Shown here one piece after another: positions 23,301 to 34,999 of a stretch of 36,000 bases of DNA. The DNA comes from Adiantum capillus-veneris (taxonomy: Eukaryota; Streptophyta; Polypodiopsida; Polypodiales; Pteridaceae): positions 145,665,140 to 145,701,139 of the forward strand of contig CM043955.1 in assembly GCA_014529385.2 (NCBI GenBank), written 5' to 3'. Each line of letters starts with the position of its first letter. Positions within the stretch are counted from its first letter, which is position 1. The translations under genes were made by a program, and so were the position numbers. A model generated the notes under the pieces. That model did no database searches and was not told the origin of the DNA. It saw only the letters and a list, made by a program, of their open reading frames with translations.

Positions 23301-24756
23301 TGAAGGTTCCATTGGAGATAGCAAAAGATAACATGCAACAAGATACATTTAAGATTGAAGTGGTAGAGGTAACACTGATCCTTCTCCTTCATGAGGAAAT
23401 GGTTTTAGAGTAAAGAGAGCTCAGGTCATTTAGTTGTCATCTTTTAGGTGTTGCAAATTTCCTACCTACAAAGTATGAGTACCTTGAGCAACGTAAGTCC
23501 AACCAAATTGCACAAATAAATTAAAAATAGCACATGCAATACAAGTAGTAGGTCTGGTTAATTTTGATGATTTTCAAATTAAAGGGTATCTAGTGGAGAT
23601 ACCTCCTTTCCAATAAGGAAAAGGAAACTAGGAGAGGCAAGTGTGGGGCGACGTAGAGGGCAGGAATAAGCCCATCTTGCCCGACATAATAGTACTCATA
23701 GGAAATATTGGATGAGAACAAACTCTCAATTAAGCATCCTCCACCTTGAATAAAAACAACCCCTTTGCATCTCTCCATTGGTTTTGATAGATTAATTGCT
23801 CCTATGATGGATTGTCCCTCCCTGTAACCTTGGTTCTAGAGGATCCACCTTAAAATGTGCAAGCATCTTGAATTTTACAGGGAAATTACATTTACAAGGG
23901 AGGTTAGAAAATGGAATTTTGGAAATAAAAATTAGGTTTATGAAGGAAAAAGGGTTGTTGAATTCATAGAGTGTGTGTGTGTGTGTGTGTGTGTGTGGGG
24001 TAGATTTTAAAAATACCTCTTGAATGCATGTGTTATAGGTGTGTCTTGGAAGGTGGATCCCCCAGATACTACTCAGACATCCACCCCTTTGGTGCATGCA
24101 TGTGTGCACGTGCACATTGCGTTGTGTTTAATGGCACGTAACAAAATCAGTGGATGACATATTTTGTTTGCATAAGGTGAGAAGAGTCGTAATTTACAAT
24201 CAACTTAAATTTTTTCACACCTACCTCCATAGAAACTAGCTTAACAAGAACAAAAATCTCTCTGCTATGAAGCTTAATAAAAAATCTTGTTTTATCAGCA
24301 TGTTTATTTGAAAATAACAACAATGACGAGTTGGATATTTGCAAATGAACAGTACTTGTTGGAATGCAAAGCAAAAGATGGGGCCACAAATAAGCAGATG
24401 AGACAAGCAAATTTGGAATGGCATACTGGGTTGCCGGAAGTGGCAAAAATAGTAAGGAGAGAGGAAAGAAGGAAGTGGGCAGTAGGATGGTCAAGACAAG
24501 TGGCCATTTTGTTGGAACGAGGGTTAAAAGAGCGACGTCATGATTATCTAGGCTGGTTGAAGGTCACTCAAGTCATGGCCACTTCTCTCCTTTGTGGTGC
24601 CCTTTGGTGGCATTCAAACCCCAACTCTCCTATGGATCTTGAAGACCAGGTAAACCTCTCCCTCTCTTTCTATTTATCATGTGCATTAAGGTCTTTTTTT
24701 AGTGTCTTGTTACATTCTATTCTATTAAAGCTTGAATTTTTCCTCCAAAATTTTAT

Positions 24757-24839
<83 letters not shown>

Positions 24840-24871
24840 AGCTCTCTCTCTCTCTCATGTTCAGATATCCC

Positions 24872-24913
<42 letters not shown>

Positions 24914-27670
24914 CTATTAGTACTTTAATAGAGAAAAGAAGAAAATACATATTTGAACAACCCCTTATAATCAATGTAGCATGTTGTACCAAAATGTTAC
25001 TCGCTCTATAGGTTTAGGTTTTTTCTTCTCTACAAAATTTGTAAGTTTTTAATTTTACATGAGGTTGCTTAGATTGCTCTAACCAAGTTTATTTATAATG
25101 TGATAGGTAGGACTTCTTTTCTTCATTGGCCTCTTTTGGGGGTTTTTTCCACTCTTCAATGCCATATTTACATTTCCCTTGGAGCGTGCCATCTTGGCAA
25201 AGGAGCGCTCATCAGATATGTATCGCTTGAGTGCTTATTTCATTGCCCGGTCGGCTTCAGATCTACCATTGGATCTTCTTCTACCCACATGTTTCCTTAT
25301 TGTGGTCTACTTCATGGCAACACTACGATTGTCAATGATTTCTTTTCTTTACACAACTCTCGCAGTTCACCTGACTGTCATCACAGCCCAGGTATCATAC
25401 TTAACTCTCACATATCAATTATCAAAATCAATTTCACTATTCAATGAGAAATAATTTTCTATTGACAGGGGGTTGGACTTCTAATTGGTGCAGCCCTTAT
25501 GGATGTCAAAAAGGCAACCACTTTTGGCTCTGTCCTTGTAATCGCATTAATGCTAGCAGCGGGATTTTTTGTTCAAGTAAGTCTTAACAACAATTAAGCA
25601 AGAGAGTTAGTATAATTATCTAGGGTGCTTGTGTAAATAATAGGGCTACTATCCATAGTCAAACGCTTCTAACCTAAAGCTTACCAAGATCATGAGAACC
25701 ATTGCTCACCCATACTTTCCTAATTAGCACTAGTTTGGTACCAAAAAGGACACTTTAGTGTCTTTTTTTGCGAATTTAAATAGAATGGTACATGATATCT
25801 AAAACACATCTCAAGAAATGGTTTTGCAAACTTATAAAACGTTATTCAAAGTACTCATAAAAATTATAATCTTTCAGTTTTGATCATAACCTCAATAGTA
25901 ACTATACTCATGAAAAGAACCTACGCAAAACAACATTCAATGTTTCATTAAAACTCGTACTCTAGCTTAAGAAAAAAATGAGTAGGGTGCATGCAATAAT
26001 CCATGGTAACTACTTATATATGTATTTGATATTTTTGCAATTGTCATGTGAAAAAAAAATTCTTTGTGACTAGAATTAAATAGAGAAAGTCCTGTGGGTC
26101 AAATATGCAACGTTCACAAATTCAATTAACAATCACAAAAAAACATTTAGTTCATCTAAATTTACAATGTCCTATGATGGCATATATACTAGATATATGA
26201 CTCCATTACATAAGGTGATCATTTTTAATGGTTGTGCAAGCCACATTTGGTGATTTATGGCATATCTAAAAAACTACGCATGTTGTAATTATGATTTTTT
26301 ACTTATAAAAAATAAACCTTAAAATAAAGTCCACTTTTTGATTTTTTCGTTCATCTCCTTATTTGTATACAATACCTCATATAGACACAATTGGGAGATT
26401 TATATACACATTTCCATTAGTTTTTCATAGCAATGTTGTTTTTGCAAAAAATTACGCACTACAAATTTTTTAAAATGAGCTTAAATTACAAGATGCCTAT
26501 GAGTTTGAACCCTCTAAAAATGCTTAGTTGATGGGTATTGACCTATAGATACATTATACACCTTAGGTTTTGTCCCATAACCTTATCATATTAATGAAAG
26601 AGGCCTTGAAAGACCAAATTTTTTCTTTTTGTCAGCATTTTCAAGATTTTGGTCTTTTGATAATAACAAAAATTTAGTCCCATAACTAAGTTATGAAGCT
26701 CAATTTTTTGCTAAAATAAGTTTTTTCGTATCCATACACCTTGAAATCTATGCAAAATCTTATTTTGATGAGAAGTTATATTCAATTTATGAAAATTTTG
26801 TTAAAATTGTACTAAATTTCTATGATTTTTTTCATCTTAAAACTTATCATTGTAATCTTAATTTGGTATTAATCTTGGCAAAAGTAAAATTTGGCTATGT
26901 TCTTCACCTCATAGCTGACCTAAGATATGAACGTGACCTATGAATTTTTTTCTTAGATTCACCAAATAATTATGACAAGTTGTAGAAAAACAGGACACTT
27001 TAGTGTCTCAGGACATTTGAGTGTCCGATTACAGAACTAGTGCTAAGTTTTCTAAGAAAGAACATCTATGTTTGTAAACTTGAATTAGCTATTTGATACA
27101 ACAGCTTACTTCCCTTCCACATATGGTGCCCTTTCAAAGTTGCAATCCATCTATCCCATAGGTCTGTATGTTGTGCCTCATAGCTTATTTTAAACCTACA
27201 AGTTAATTTTTTGCTTCATTGATGAAGCTTACTTAAGTACATCGTGATGCTATATAATAATCTAAAGCATGAAAAATGAGTTAAATTTGATATCATCCTA
27301 TATCTCTCTCTTTTTTGTCTAAATGGTGCAGCATATACCCAACTGTGTGGCTTGGATCAAGTACTTCTCATTTCAATCCTATTGCTATAAGCTTCTTGTC
27401 AAAATCCAATATTACCCCGACTATAACCTCGACATTTGCTCACACAAGGGTGCATCCTCACGTTCTTGCAAACAAGCCTTGTCTTTACAGAAAGCTCTTC
27501 ATGGAATGCAGCTCAAATCTGGGTTGGAGGAAGTGTGGTCTCTTCTAGCACTCTCCTTGGCCTCACGGATTTTAGCTTACCTAGCTCTACGAAGATTAAG
27601 AATGAATCCTTGTGGCATTGGGAAGAGACTCCAACCTTATGGCTGCTTCACATGTTCTAAGCATTTTTGA
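18168..27670 (+). CDS. Half-size ABC transporter, G subfamily (WBC type), multi-exon
   Basis: Plasma-membrane-type ABCG half transporter, expected to dimerise and use ATP to export a lipid, hormone or wall precursor; the substrate cannot be read from sequence. Well-supported exons: 19479-19747, 20708-20863, 22245-22428, 23087-23368, 24299-24649, 25107-25391, 25469-25576 and 27332-27670, all with GT-AG introns. They total 1974 nt, an exact open frame of 657 residues ending in TGA. Counting from 'FVDVSY' as 1: Walker A GPSGSGKT 43-50, Q-loop in GFVTQDD 92-98, signature VSGGE 156-160, Walker B LIFLDE 176-181, D-loop SGLD 184-187, H-loop His213. The ABC2-type membrane domain (about 370-657) contains '[12 protein letters not shown]', '[13 protein letters not shown]' and '[10 protein letters not shown]'. 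All key residues are present. It resembles the Arabidopsis ABCG9/14/21/22/25/26 group; I do not assign an orthologue. The N-terminal exon(s) before 19479 are uncertain (see next entries), so the start at 18168 is provisional. Introns carry several transposons. Confidence 0.88.
18967..19160 (+). CDS. Possible additional N-terminal exon of the ABCG gene
   Basis: An acceptor-like TTTGGTGCAG (ends 18966) precedes a 64-codon open frame ('[16 protein letters not shown]...[12 protein letters not shown]') ending at TGA 19158-19160. Another overlapping frame from about 19130 to 19236 reads '...[13 protein letters not shown]...ILVK', which resembles the acidic segment before the ABC domain in related transporters. 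Its nearest GT donor (AAAT/GTATGT) gives the wrong phase for the next exon. Transcript evidence is needed to choose. Confidence 0.25.
19796..20281. mobile_element. Foldback Mutator-like element, family B copy 1 (intronic)
   Basis: A 486-bp element in the intron after the Walker A exon. Its two ends are long inverted repeats built from degenerate short units of the type 'GGGGTATTTTGGGAATTT'; the tip is GGGAAAAATACC against the reverse complement of GGTAATTTTTCT. It is flanked by TAAATTTTA (19787-19795) and TAGATTTTA (20282-20290), a 9-bp duplication with one mismatch. The inner part contains AATGGAGATC and CAATC..CTTATGA blocks shared with copy 2. No coding frame. Confidence 0.85.
20359..20657. 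repeat. GA-rich microsatellite patches within an ABCG intron
   Basis: GA runs at about 20359-20390 and 20638-20658, with unremarkable intron sequence between them. Confidence 0.85.
20890..21116 (-). mobile_element. tRNA-derived SINE (intronic, minus strand)
   Basis: On the minus strand an A-box-like TGACGCAGTGG (21105-21095) is followed about 33 nt later by a B-box-like GGTTCAAAAC (21062-21053), the spacing of an internal RNA polymerase III promoter. The start of the transcript would be near 21115. The 3' end and target duplication were not found, so the lower limit is approximate. Just beyond it the motif TAAATTCGGG recurs several times (20990-21190). Confidence 0.6.
21700..22090 (+). mobile_element. 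LINE 3'-end fragment (intronic, plus strand)
   Basis: The end of this stretch, 'TTCTATGTAATTTCTTGG...CACTCACC-TTTTT-GGGTGAGTTTTG' followed by a T run, matches the fragment at 27945-28135 read on the minus strand ('TTCTATGTAATTTTTTTGG...CCACTCACACAATGTAAGTTTTGC'). A small stem-loop just before the tail is characteristic of some plant L1-type LINEs and their SINE partners. No coding frame remains. The 5' limit is approximate. Confidence 0.55.
22449..22583 (-). mobile_element. Short retroposon at the splice donor of the Walker B exon
   Basis: A 135-bp insertion with its A-rich tail on the minus strand (seen as T runs at 22449-22462) and the same 3' stem-loop, ACTCAC-AATT-GTGAGT. It is flanked by 27-bp direct copies at 22422-22448 and 22584-22610 that differ at one base. 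The duplicated segment contains the last 7 nt of the exon plus the intron start, so a second copy of the donor lies downstream; there the GT has become GC. Confidence 0.85.
23969..23998. repeat. (TG)n microsatellite in an ABCG intron
   Basis: About 14 TG units in the intron between the exons ending 23368 and starting 24299. The rest of that intron shows nothing I recognise. Confidence 0.95.
24760..24910. repeat. (CT)n(AT)n...(AC)n compound microsatellite in an ABCG intron
   Basis: CT (about 24760-24788) passes into AT (to about 24836); after CACAG a short CT run follows (24841-24857), and after a further short stretch AC (24873-24910). It occupies a third of the 457-bp intron; the apparent repeat proteins here are artefacts. 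Confidence 0.95.
25724..27046. mobile_element. 1.3-kb element with 12-bp terminal inverted repeats (last ABCG intron)
   Basis: TTAGCACTAGTT (25724-25735) is repeated as its exact reverse complement at 27035-27046. Just inside both ends is GGACACTTTAGTGTC (25748-25762 and 26993-27007), itself near-palindromic, and a third variant GGACATTTGAGTGTCC lies at 27011-27026. The body is AT-rich with no coding frame. The CACTAG tips recall CACTA elements, but no matching 3-bp flanking duplication is seen, so the class is open. Confidence 0.65.
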
Positions 27671-27944
27671 GAAATAAGTGCACATAGAAGAAACTTGACT
27701 TATACATAACCATTGCAATTAAAGTGTCCACGATTTTGCAAGACCCTAGTGTTTAGAGATGACCTCTTTTGTTGTGTATCCCACATATTGACTTCAGTCA
27801 ACTTGAGCTAGCCTGAAACTTTGCTACCACCTTGCATGCTCAAATTTACCAAGAAGTCAAAGACTTTAATCTGTGTAAAGAGAAATTTGATCAAAGAGCT
27901 GACATTTTCTAAAATTTTGCAAGTCTCTTATGCAAGCTTCATAC
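27671..27944 (+). other. 3' flank of the ABCG gene
   Basis: AT-rich DNA following the stop codon, presumably containing the 3' UTR. No canonical AATAAA is evident in the first 250 bp. Confidence 0.4.
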
Positions 27945-28135
27945 ATCTTTTTTTCCTTTTTTTGCAAAACTTACATTGTGTGAGTGGATGAATCGAAATA
28001 AATCCAAAAAAATTACATAGAAGTCCATACTCGGGACGAGCCATAGATGCAATAGACCACATTAAATCAAACCAAACCAAACCAGCAACACAAAGTTCTG
28101 GCCGTCGCAGGGGGCCGATACCCACAAGTTCTTAC
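27945..28135 (-). mobile_element. LINE 3'-end fragment (minus strand)
   Basis: On the minus strand it ends 'CACTCACACAATGTAAGTTTTGC' followed by an A-rich tail (T runs at about 27948-27964). Its inner part (GTATGGACTTCTATGTAATTTTTTTGG) matches the fragment at 21700-22090. Truncated at its 5' side; no clear target duplication found. Confidence 0.6.
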
Positions 28136-28382
28136 ATCACAAGTTATGTATGCTTTGATGCATATATGGTATACATCCACAAAAAACACCTCATATTCGG
28201 GCATAAGTAGCACACAAGAAGACTTTTGCTCAATACAAAAAGGAATGTTTATTTTCTATGATAATACTTCATGTGAAAAATAGATAGTGTACCCTTGATC
28301 CTTTAAAGCAAAAATAATTTTGAAAATCTTCTATGTATAGTATTTCATAGTCACCTCCTACAATTTTCTCACAATACACCTT

Positions 28383-28386
<4 letters not shown>

Positions 28387-28467
<81 letters not shown>
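28387..28467. repeat. (CT)n(AC)n compound microsatellite, tandem-duplication unit 1
   Basis: CT (28387-28433) passes directly into AC (to 28467), followed by 'AAAGTCAAGGAGCT'. The same arrangement and flank recur at 29157-29276 ('ATAGTCAAGGATCT'). Confidence 0.97.
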
Positions 28468-28471
<4 letters not shown>

Positions 28472-28498
28472 AGTCAAGGAGCTAAATGGTTAAAAAAA

Positions 28499-28993
28499 GG
28501 GAAAATTACCAAAATACCCCTCTAATTTGTGAAAATTCCCAAAAACCCCTCAAATTTCAAAAATCCCAAAATACCCTTGTATCTATTTTAGTTGGATTGT
28601 TCACGATTTCCTAATCTTTATTCTTTTTTGACAATGGAGATCCGTTTTTTAGTGCTTAGCATGTAATTTTGACAATGGAGATCCGTATTTTACTGCTTAG
28701 CATTGTCTAAAAATAATGAAGCAATTCATCTCCAAAGCGTACTTAACCGGCTCCAATTCTACTTTTGGTATCTTGTATTGATAGACAATCAGTCTTCTTA
28801 TGAAAAGCTACAATTTATTTAATCTTCGGATAAATTTACTCTCACAACCAAGGGTATTTTGGGAATTTTGGAAAATTTGAAGGGCATTTTGGGAATTTAT
28901 TACAAAATATGAGGGGTATATTGGGAATTTTTGAAATTTAAAGGGCATTTTGGGAATTTCCAAAAATTAGAGGGGTATTTTGGTAATTTTCCC
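28499..28993. mobile_element. Foldback Mutator-like element, family B copy 2
   Basis: A 495-bp element with perfect 12-bp tips GGGAAAATTACC / GGTAATTTTCCC and a perfect 9-bp target duplication TTAAAAAAA (28490-28498 and 28994-29002). Both arms consist of degenerate units of about 18-35 bp around 'GGGTATTTTGGGAATTT' on the right and its reverse on the left. The inside contains a short tandem repeat of 'GACAATGGAGATCCGT' (about 28630-28700) and blocks shared with copy 1 in the ABCG intron. Confidence 0.92.
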
Positions 28994-29155
28994 TTAAAAA
29001 AAACTCTCTATTGCACATATTGGATTAGTCTAACTCCTTCAATCGTAAAAGTTTCTCTATTTGAGATTATTTCCTTTGAAAAAGTAGATCCAAAAAATAG
29101 CTAGTTTCAAAGCCTTGGTTGCTAAACTAGATTTGAAATTGTAATGCAAGAATGG

Positions 29156-29262
<107 letters not shown>

Positions 29263-29389
29263 ATAGTCAAGGATCTCAATTGACACCATTTATATTGCAC
29301 AAATATGGATTAGTAAATCCTTTTGCAATCATGCAGTTTCTTTATTTGTGATCACTTTCTTTGAAAAAGAGAGCAATAATCACTTAATT

Positions 29390-31700
29390 CTCTCTAAACA
29401 ACTAGTCCCATTGTGCTAGTGTTTGAGCTAGACATTGTATATTGATGTGCAACCCTGTAAACCCTTCTTGTGCCATTCGGATCTTCCAATCCTTCTTGAA
29501 AATTTCCTTCTCTCCAATTGAAAAAGCCCTATTAGTACCTCTTTGGGTGATTTTCTTGACATAAGATCATTATACGCATGATTGGCTAGCTTCTTTGTTT
29601 ACTATATGAGTGAACTAATATTCAACAAGGTGCAAATATGGAACTCTGTGAATTCACTTTCCAATGCTTGCACATCTTTGATTGTAATCATCTTTTTATA
29701 TGAGCATTGGCAGAGGTCAACAACTCCTCTAGGTAAGATCATAGAACTTGGAGTCGTTAGAGTTTTGATTTGGGTCCATTTTGGTCTTGCTTACCCCTTG
29801 TGAGCTAGCACAACACATGAAATTTTCAAGCTTTTGTGTAGAGTTTATCACGCAATTTTGTTCTATATTACAAGAATCCCTATTATAATAGTCTTCTATA
29901 TGTTGTGCTAGATAGCATAGGCTAGTTCTATGTAGTCCTTTCCTCAAAAGAGCAATGGCCATGGCTAACAACAATGATATTTTCTTTATGCTAGCTACTC
30001 AAGAAAGATTATTTGGAGCCCATTACCTACTATGGGATTTATAATATGCCATGTATTGGCTATAAAGAGATTGTAAAATATTTTGTAGTAAACAATAGCC
30101 CTATTGTGGTTGTAATTGCAAAGAAAAACATGCACCGATTAGGATTTTGTAGGTACTTAGTGTTAGTGTTATGGAAGTTGCTACTAGGTAGATTTGTTGG
30201 GATAGTAGAGATTTCTAGGCTCATGCTTTAATTGAATTATGTGGAAAGCATTTTCTGATGCTATACCCTCGCTCTTCCAAGATAGTTGAAGATCATTAGG
30301 AAGCGAATGGATTCTAGGAGTGTCTCCTTATTTGGTAGTATACGGAAATTCTTAAGGCTTAATCATGTTTTGACCAAAGCCCAAAGTGGTGGAGCAAAGG
30401 TCTAGGTTGATCCTAGAGAAAATGGATTTTTCTAATTCTTGGCTTTTAAAATAGACTGTTTGTAGCAATGTTTTTCATCTTGTAGCACGACAAAATCAAC
30501 CTACATAAATTTTCAATCAAATGGATCGATACTCGGCTAGTGCAGTGAGGCATGGAGTCACAAAGTATGCAAGAAGAGGATTCTAATGAGAGAATGGAAT
30601 GAATTAGATAAGAGAATAGGGGATGCAAGAAGAGAAACTCTACCCACACACACCTCAATCCATCACTCAGTCTCTCACAATCTTGTGGAGCAAAATGCCC
30701 ATCTCTTGCTAATTACTAACAATCACACACTAATCATGCACACTCAAAAACATGGAAATCATAATTAGAGAGAATCAATGTATAATATTGTACAATCCTA
30801 CTCTAATCACCTACTCTTATCATGAAAGCCTCAATACACATACTCTAATCAAGGACACACATAAAGAAATTCATAGCCGTATTGTAATCCACAAAGGTGG
30901 CTTAGAATATCTTAGAGACTAGTCTGGTCTATAATTGCATCCATAATCACCAATACAAGTCATTTATCCTCAATTCTATGCAAGTCCTCTCATGTCCTAG
31001 CCTATAAAATGAAGAACCTACTTAGGAGGATGTTGTGTCCTGGTCACGATGGTATCTCCATACTCAAGATGTGTAGGTGTCGTCTCTGTCAATGGTCTAT
31101 GAGTAGCACTCAAGTCAATATCTTATGGTAAAATTTTCTTTGTGTCTAGTGCTCTCGTGGTGGGTCTTGTGGCCTATATAGACTCACTAATGTGCTCTAT
31201 ATGTGGTGTTAAACTAAGTCTCTCCAGGGCTTTGGAGCTCGTGTCGTAGTTCAAGCCTAGGGGTATCTAGCTGGTCAGTACTCTCTATTTTCTGCTCACT
31301 CTAGAATTGGCATGGTCCAAGGTATCTAAAGACAATATAGTTCTAGGTGATGCAAACCTGGAGGGGATCTACTCAGTGACTGCATTGATGACAAAGACTC
31401 TACAATAGGGGTGATCACATCATTCATCATGATCGAGGAAGGAGTATAACACGTGCCAAAAATCAATGTATAAATGTTAGAAGCACTATCATATATCCTC
31501 ATTTATGTAGCAATAAATGGTCTAGAAAAATTTGATATGAGGGAGTAACCTGGTACTTGTAGTCTCTCATCTATATAGATGGATATCCTCATCATTGTAC
31601 TTGTTGATCTCCCCTAACCTCCACAATGAGATGCTCTCTGAAAAAGTCATATGTTGGACATCATAACAGGGTATAAAATTGTCAAGTGCTACCTAGTGCT
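29390..31700. other. Gene-free stretch
   Basis: No gene or repeat recognised. Short open pieces such as 29582-29803 and 30013-30231 (plus) have no motifs I can name and may be remnants of an old retroelement. Confidence 0.45.
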
Positions 31701-31712
31701 ATGAGAATGGGT

Positions 31713-32180
31713 CCTATATAATGATCCTAGTTCATCTATGAGATGATCTAGCAATGTAGGGTGCATGAGTGCTCTAACACTTGACCATGTAAGAGGAGGA
31801 GGGTCTATGGTCTGGATATGGAGGTAGCTATCTACAACTCTCACGGAGGCATAGTAGCAAGGTAGGCCGTGGTACTTGCCTGTAAGAGCTAATGTTGGGT
31901 GCATGCATGCTCTAACACTCAGCCATGTAGTAAGAGGAGGAGGGTATATGGTCTAGATTTGGAGGAAGCTATCTCCAACTCTCACTCCTTTATAATGATC
32001 CTAATCCATCTATGAGATGATATGGAAATGTAGGATGTATGCAGGCATGCTCTAACACTTAGCCATGTAAGAGAAGGAGGCTCTATGGTATGGATCTAGA
32101 GGTAGGCTGGTAGCTATCTCCAACTCTCACGACATAGTAGCAAGGCGGTCCCTGGTACTTGCTTGTCAGTGCTAAAAGAA
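31713..32180 (+). repeat. Diverged tandem repeat, three units of about 140 bp
   Basis: 'GCTCTAACAC' followed by 'GCCATGTA..AGAGGAGGAGG' recurs at 31771, 31909 and 32049. Longer blocks ('ATAATGATCCTA.TCCATCTATGAGATGAT', 'CATAGTAGCAAGG') occur in the first and third parts. No supported coding frame runs through it. Confidence 0.75.
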
Positions 32181-32189
32181 TCTTTATTT

Positions 32190-34480
32190 CCTCACATAAG
32201 CTATCCTCATCACTATCTATGTTTGGTGGGGTCATGGTGCTTTGATTTGATCCAAGAGATGTATCCTATTGTGAATGCACTGCCTCTAACACTTATAAAT
32301 GGTTATCGTGTGTAGGAGGCTCATCTCACACAGTGCTCGTCCAAGTGGTGTATCTAGATGGGGTATGCTGGAAACGCCCACACGAGATGCTCTCAAAGTG
32401 GATCTATGCAAATGTGAAGGCAAGTATCTCACGGTTAGCACAGAATGCTCTCTAGGTTTAATCATGGTCACCATGTGAGTCAACTATGCATCACTAGGCA
32501 AAGTCAATGGAAAATCTCATCTTATGTGCCAAATTGGGGTCCAATTGTTCACATGCATGTACTAGATGACTGAAATCGAGTCAAAATATGGTACAATGCG
32601 TAGTGTAATCTAGTCAAGCTTGTAATTTGCTATCAAACAAATTCAAAATGGGATAATGTGTGTGAATTGACTCTAATGCTCATCAATAGGTAGAGTATAA
32701 GCCAAAGTGAAAATCCGTGTAAAAGTACGACATATGCGTGCAATCTAGGCAACTTCGTACTAATCCGCTCAAATATGGTCAAGCCAAGCGCGCGTAATCT
32801 CATAAAATCTGCTCAATCTACATGTATCCAACTACATTGTGTGTAAGTGTGTGTGAATGGGGGTGTATACTTCTTTTTTTGACTTTTAAGAGACATATAA
32901 CAAAATTAAACAAAAAGGGGGGAAAAGGCAATAGATGCAAAAATAAAAAAGAAATGAATAAAAAAACCAAAAACAAAAGAAAGTGTTAAAATATGCAAAA
33001 AGAGGAAAGTAAGGAAAAGAATGGGAATTCTATTGGCTTTTATTTTCTATGTTTTTTAAGTTGTTCATGATTTATTTTGATTTTTTATTGATTTTTTTAT
33101 ATGTTTCTAAATTCTTTTACTCTATTTGATTTTCTAATCTTTTTGGTTTTTTCTATTTTAAAGTTTTTTTAATAATGTTTTGTGAGTTTTTGTTTTTTGG
33201 TTTTTTATTGGAATTTTTATATTTCATTTTATTCAATTTTTAAAGAATTTTTTTCATTTCTTTTATTGCTTTTGTTTCTTTTTTTTATAAAAAAATTTAT
33301 GATTATTTTTTGTAAATTTTATTTTAAACTAAAATTGAAAAAAATGGAAATGCAAATTGAAATGAAATTCAAATGATATACTGCCAAATTTGATTTTTTT
33401 GTTTGGTGAACCTTTCAAGTTGTTTCATGGTCAATTCCCAAAATCCAATTTTTGATTAAATAGCCTTGGTATTTGGTATGTTCTACCTCTCTAGGAGTCA
33501 TCAAAATAAAACTATTGTTAAAACAATCCTTGAAGGAATACTTGGGAACATCGATTAATCCTTTCTCTCTTATCTTAAAAACATAAATGATCTTCAAAGG
33601 TGTTAAGTGTCCTGGCTTGGTATGAGCTATCCACAAGAAGTTCTTGTCATTGTTTTCCTCCTAATGGTAGATTCCTAGTCATGGGTTATCAATCTTGATA
33701 CGCTTCAATGGCTTTGTGTCTAGTTGATCATAATCCTCCAATTCAAGCATTGGTGGTCATGTCACCATTATGAATAACATCCATGAATGCTACTAATCCC
33801 TATTTAGCCTAATCCTAACCTCTACAAAACTCTTATCTTTGACGTCCAAAAGGCATTTACCAAATCTCTAATTTAACATGATAATGCTACATCAAGGCAA
33901 TTGTCTCTTATGGAAAGCACCCAATGGAAACACTTTCTTCTCATCTTTTATCTCCAACAGAGAACTTTCTGCCGCTATATATTCCTTCTATGAACACGCA
34001 AGACACTAGAAATTCTAAAATGATTCATTGATTTTGTGCTATCAACATTATTGAAGATCATACTCAAAGAGGTTGTCTCGAGAAAAATCTCACTTGTTGA
34101 GTGGGGAATCTTGAACTAAGTCAATGTGTTATGAACACCAAAGACAAAACTCAAATTGACATTTGAATTCTTAAACTTGGAGAATGTTTGATGGTGCAAG
34201 AGCTATTGAAATATTTCCTTTTGTTCATTTAGTGGGATCTCTTAGGTCTGCTTGCACCAACATTGACCCACAACCGAGCATATGTTCTTCCTTGACTTGG
34301 TTTTTGGCAATCCGACTTGGATACCATGACTCATTTTCTTGCTTTCTTGTTCGCGCTTCTTTGCCACCCAATAACTACAAATATAAGCTAGTGAGAGGTT
34401 TGTCAATGGAAGTGGGCACACAAGTTTTCATGGCATTAGATGTATATGGTCGCTTTGAGTCAACATGGTTGGAGAGGCTT
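32190..34480. other. Gene-free stretch with a strand-biased A/T block
   Basis: Nothing coding recognised. 32890-33030 is A/G-rich and 33035-33300 is T-rich on the same strand, an abrupt switch. The rest is ordinary AT-rich DNA with short open pieces lacking motifs (33415-33636 minus, 34184-34480 plus). Confidence 0.45.
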
Positions 34481-34488
34481 GTGTGGCT

Positions 34489-34920
<432 letters not shown>

Positions 34921-34999
34921 GGAGGCTATGGAGTCTAGCAAAGAGTATGGCAAAGCAATGTTGCAGAAGCCACTACACAATTGATCAAACTCTTATTGT

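Noticed and set aside
25724-27046. Assignment of the intronic TIR element to CACTA or PIF/Harbinger
   Set aside because: Flanks read TAG...CTA or TTA...TAA, which are inverted rather than direct 3-bp copies, so neither class is supported.
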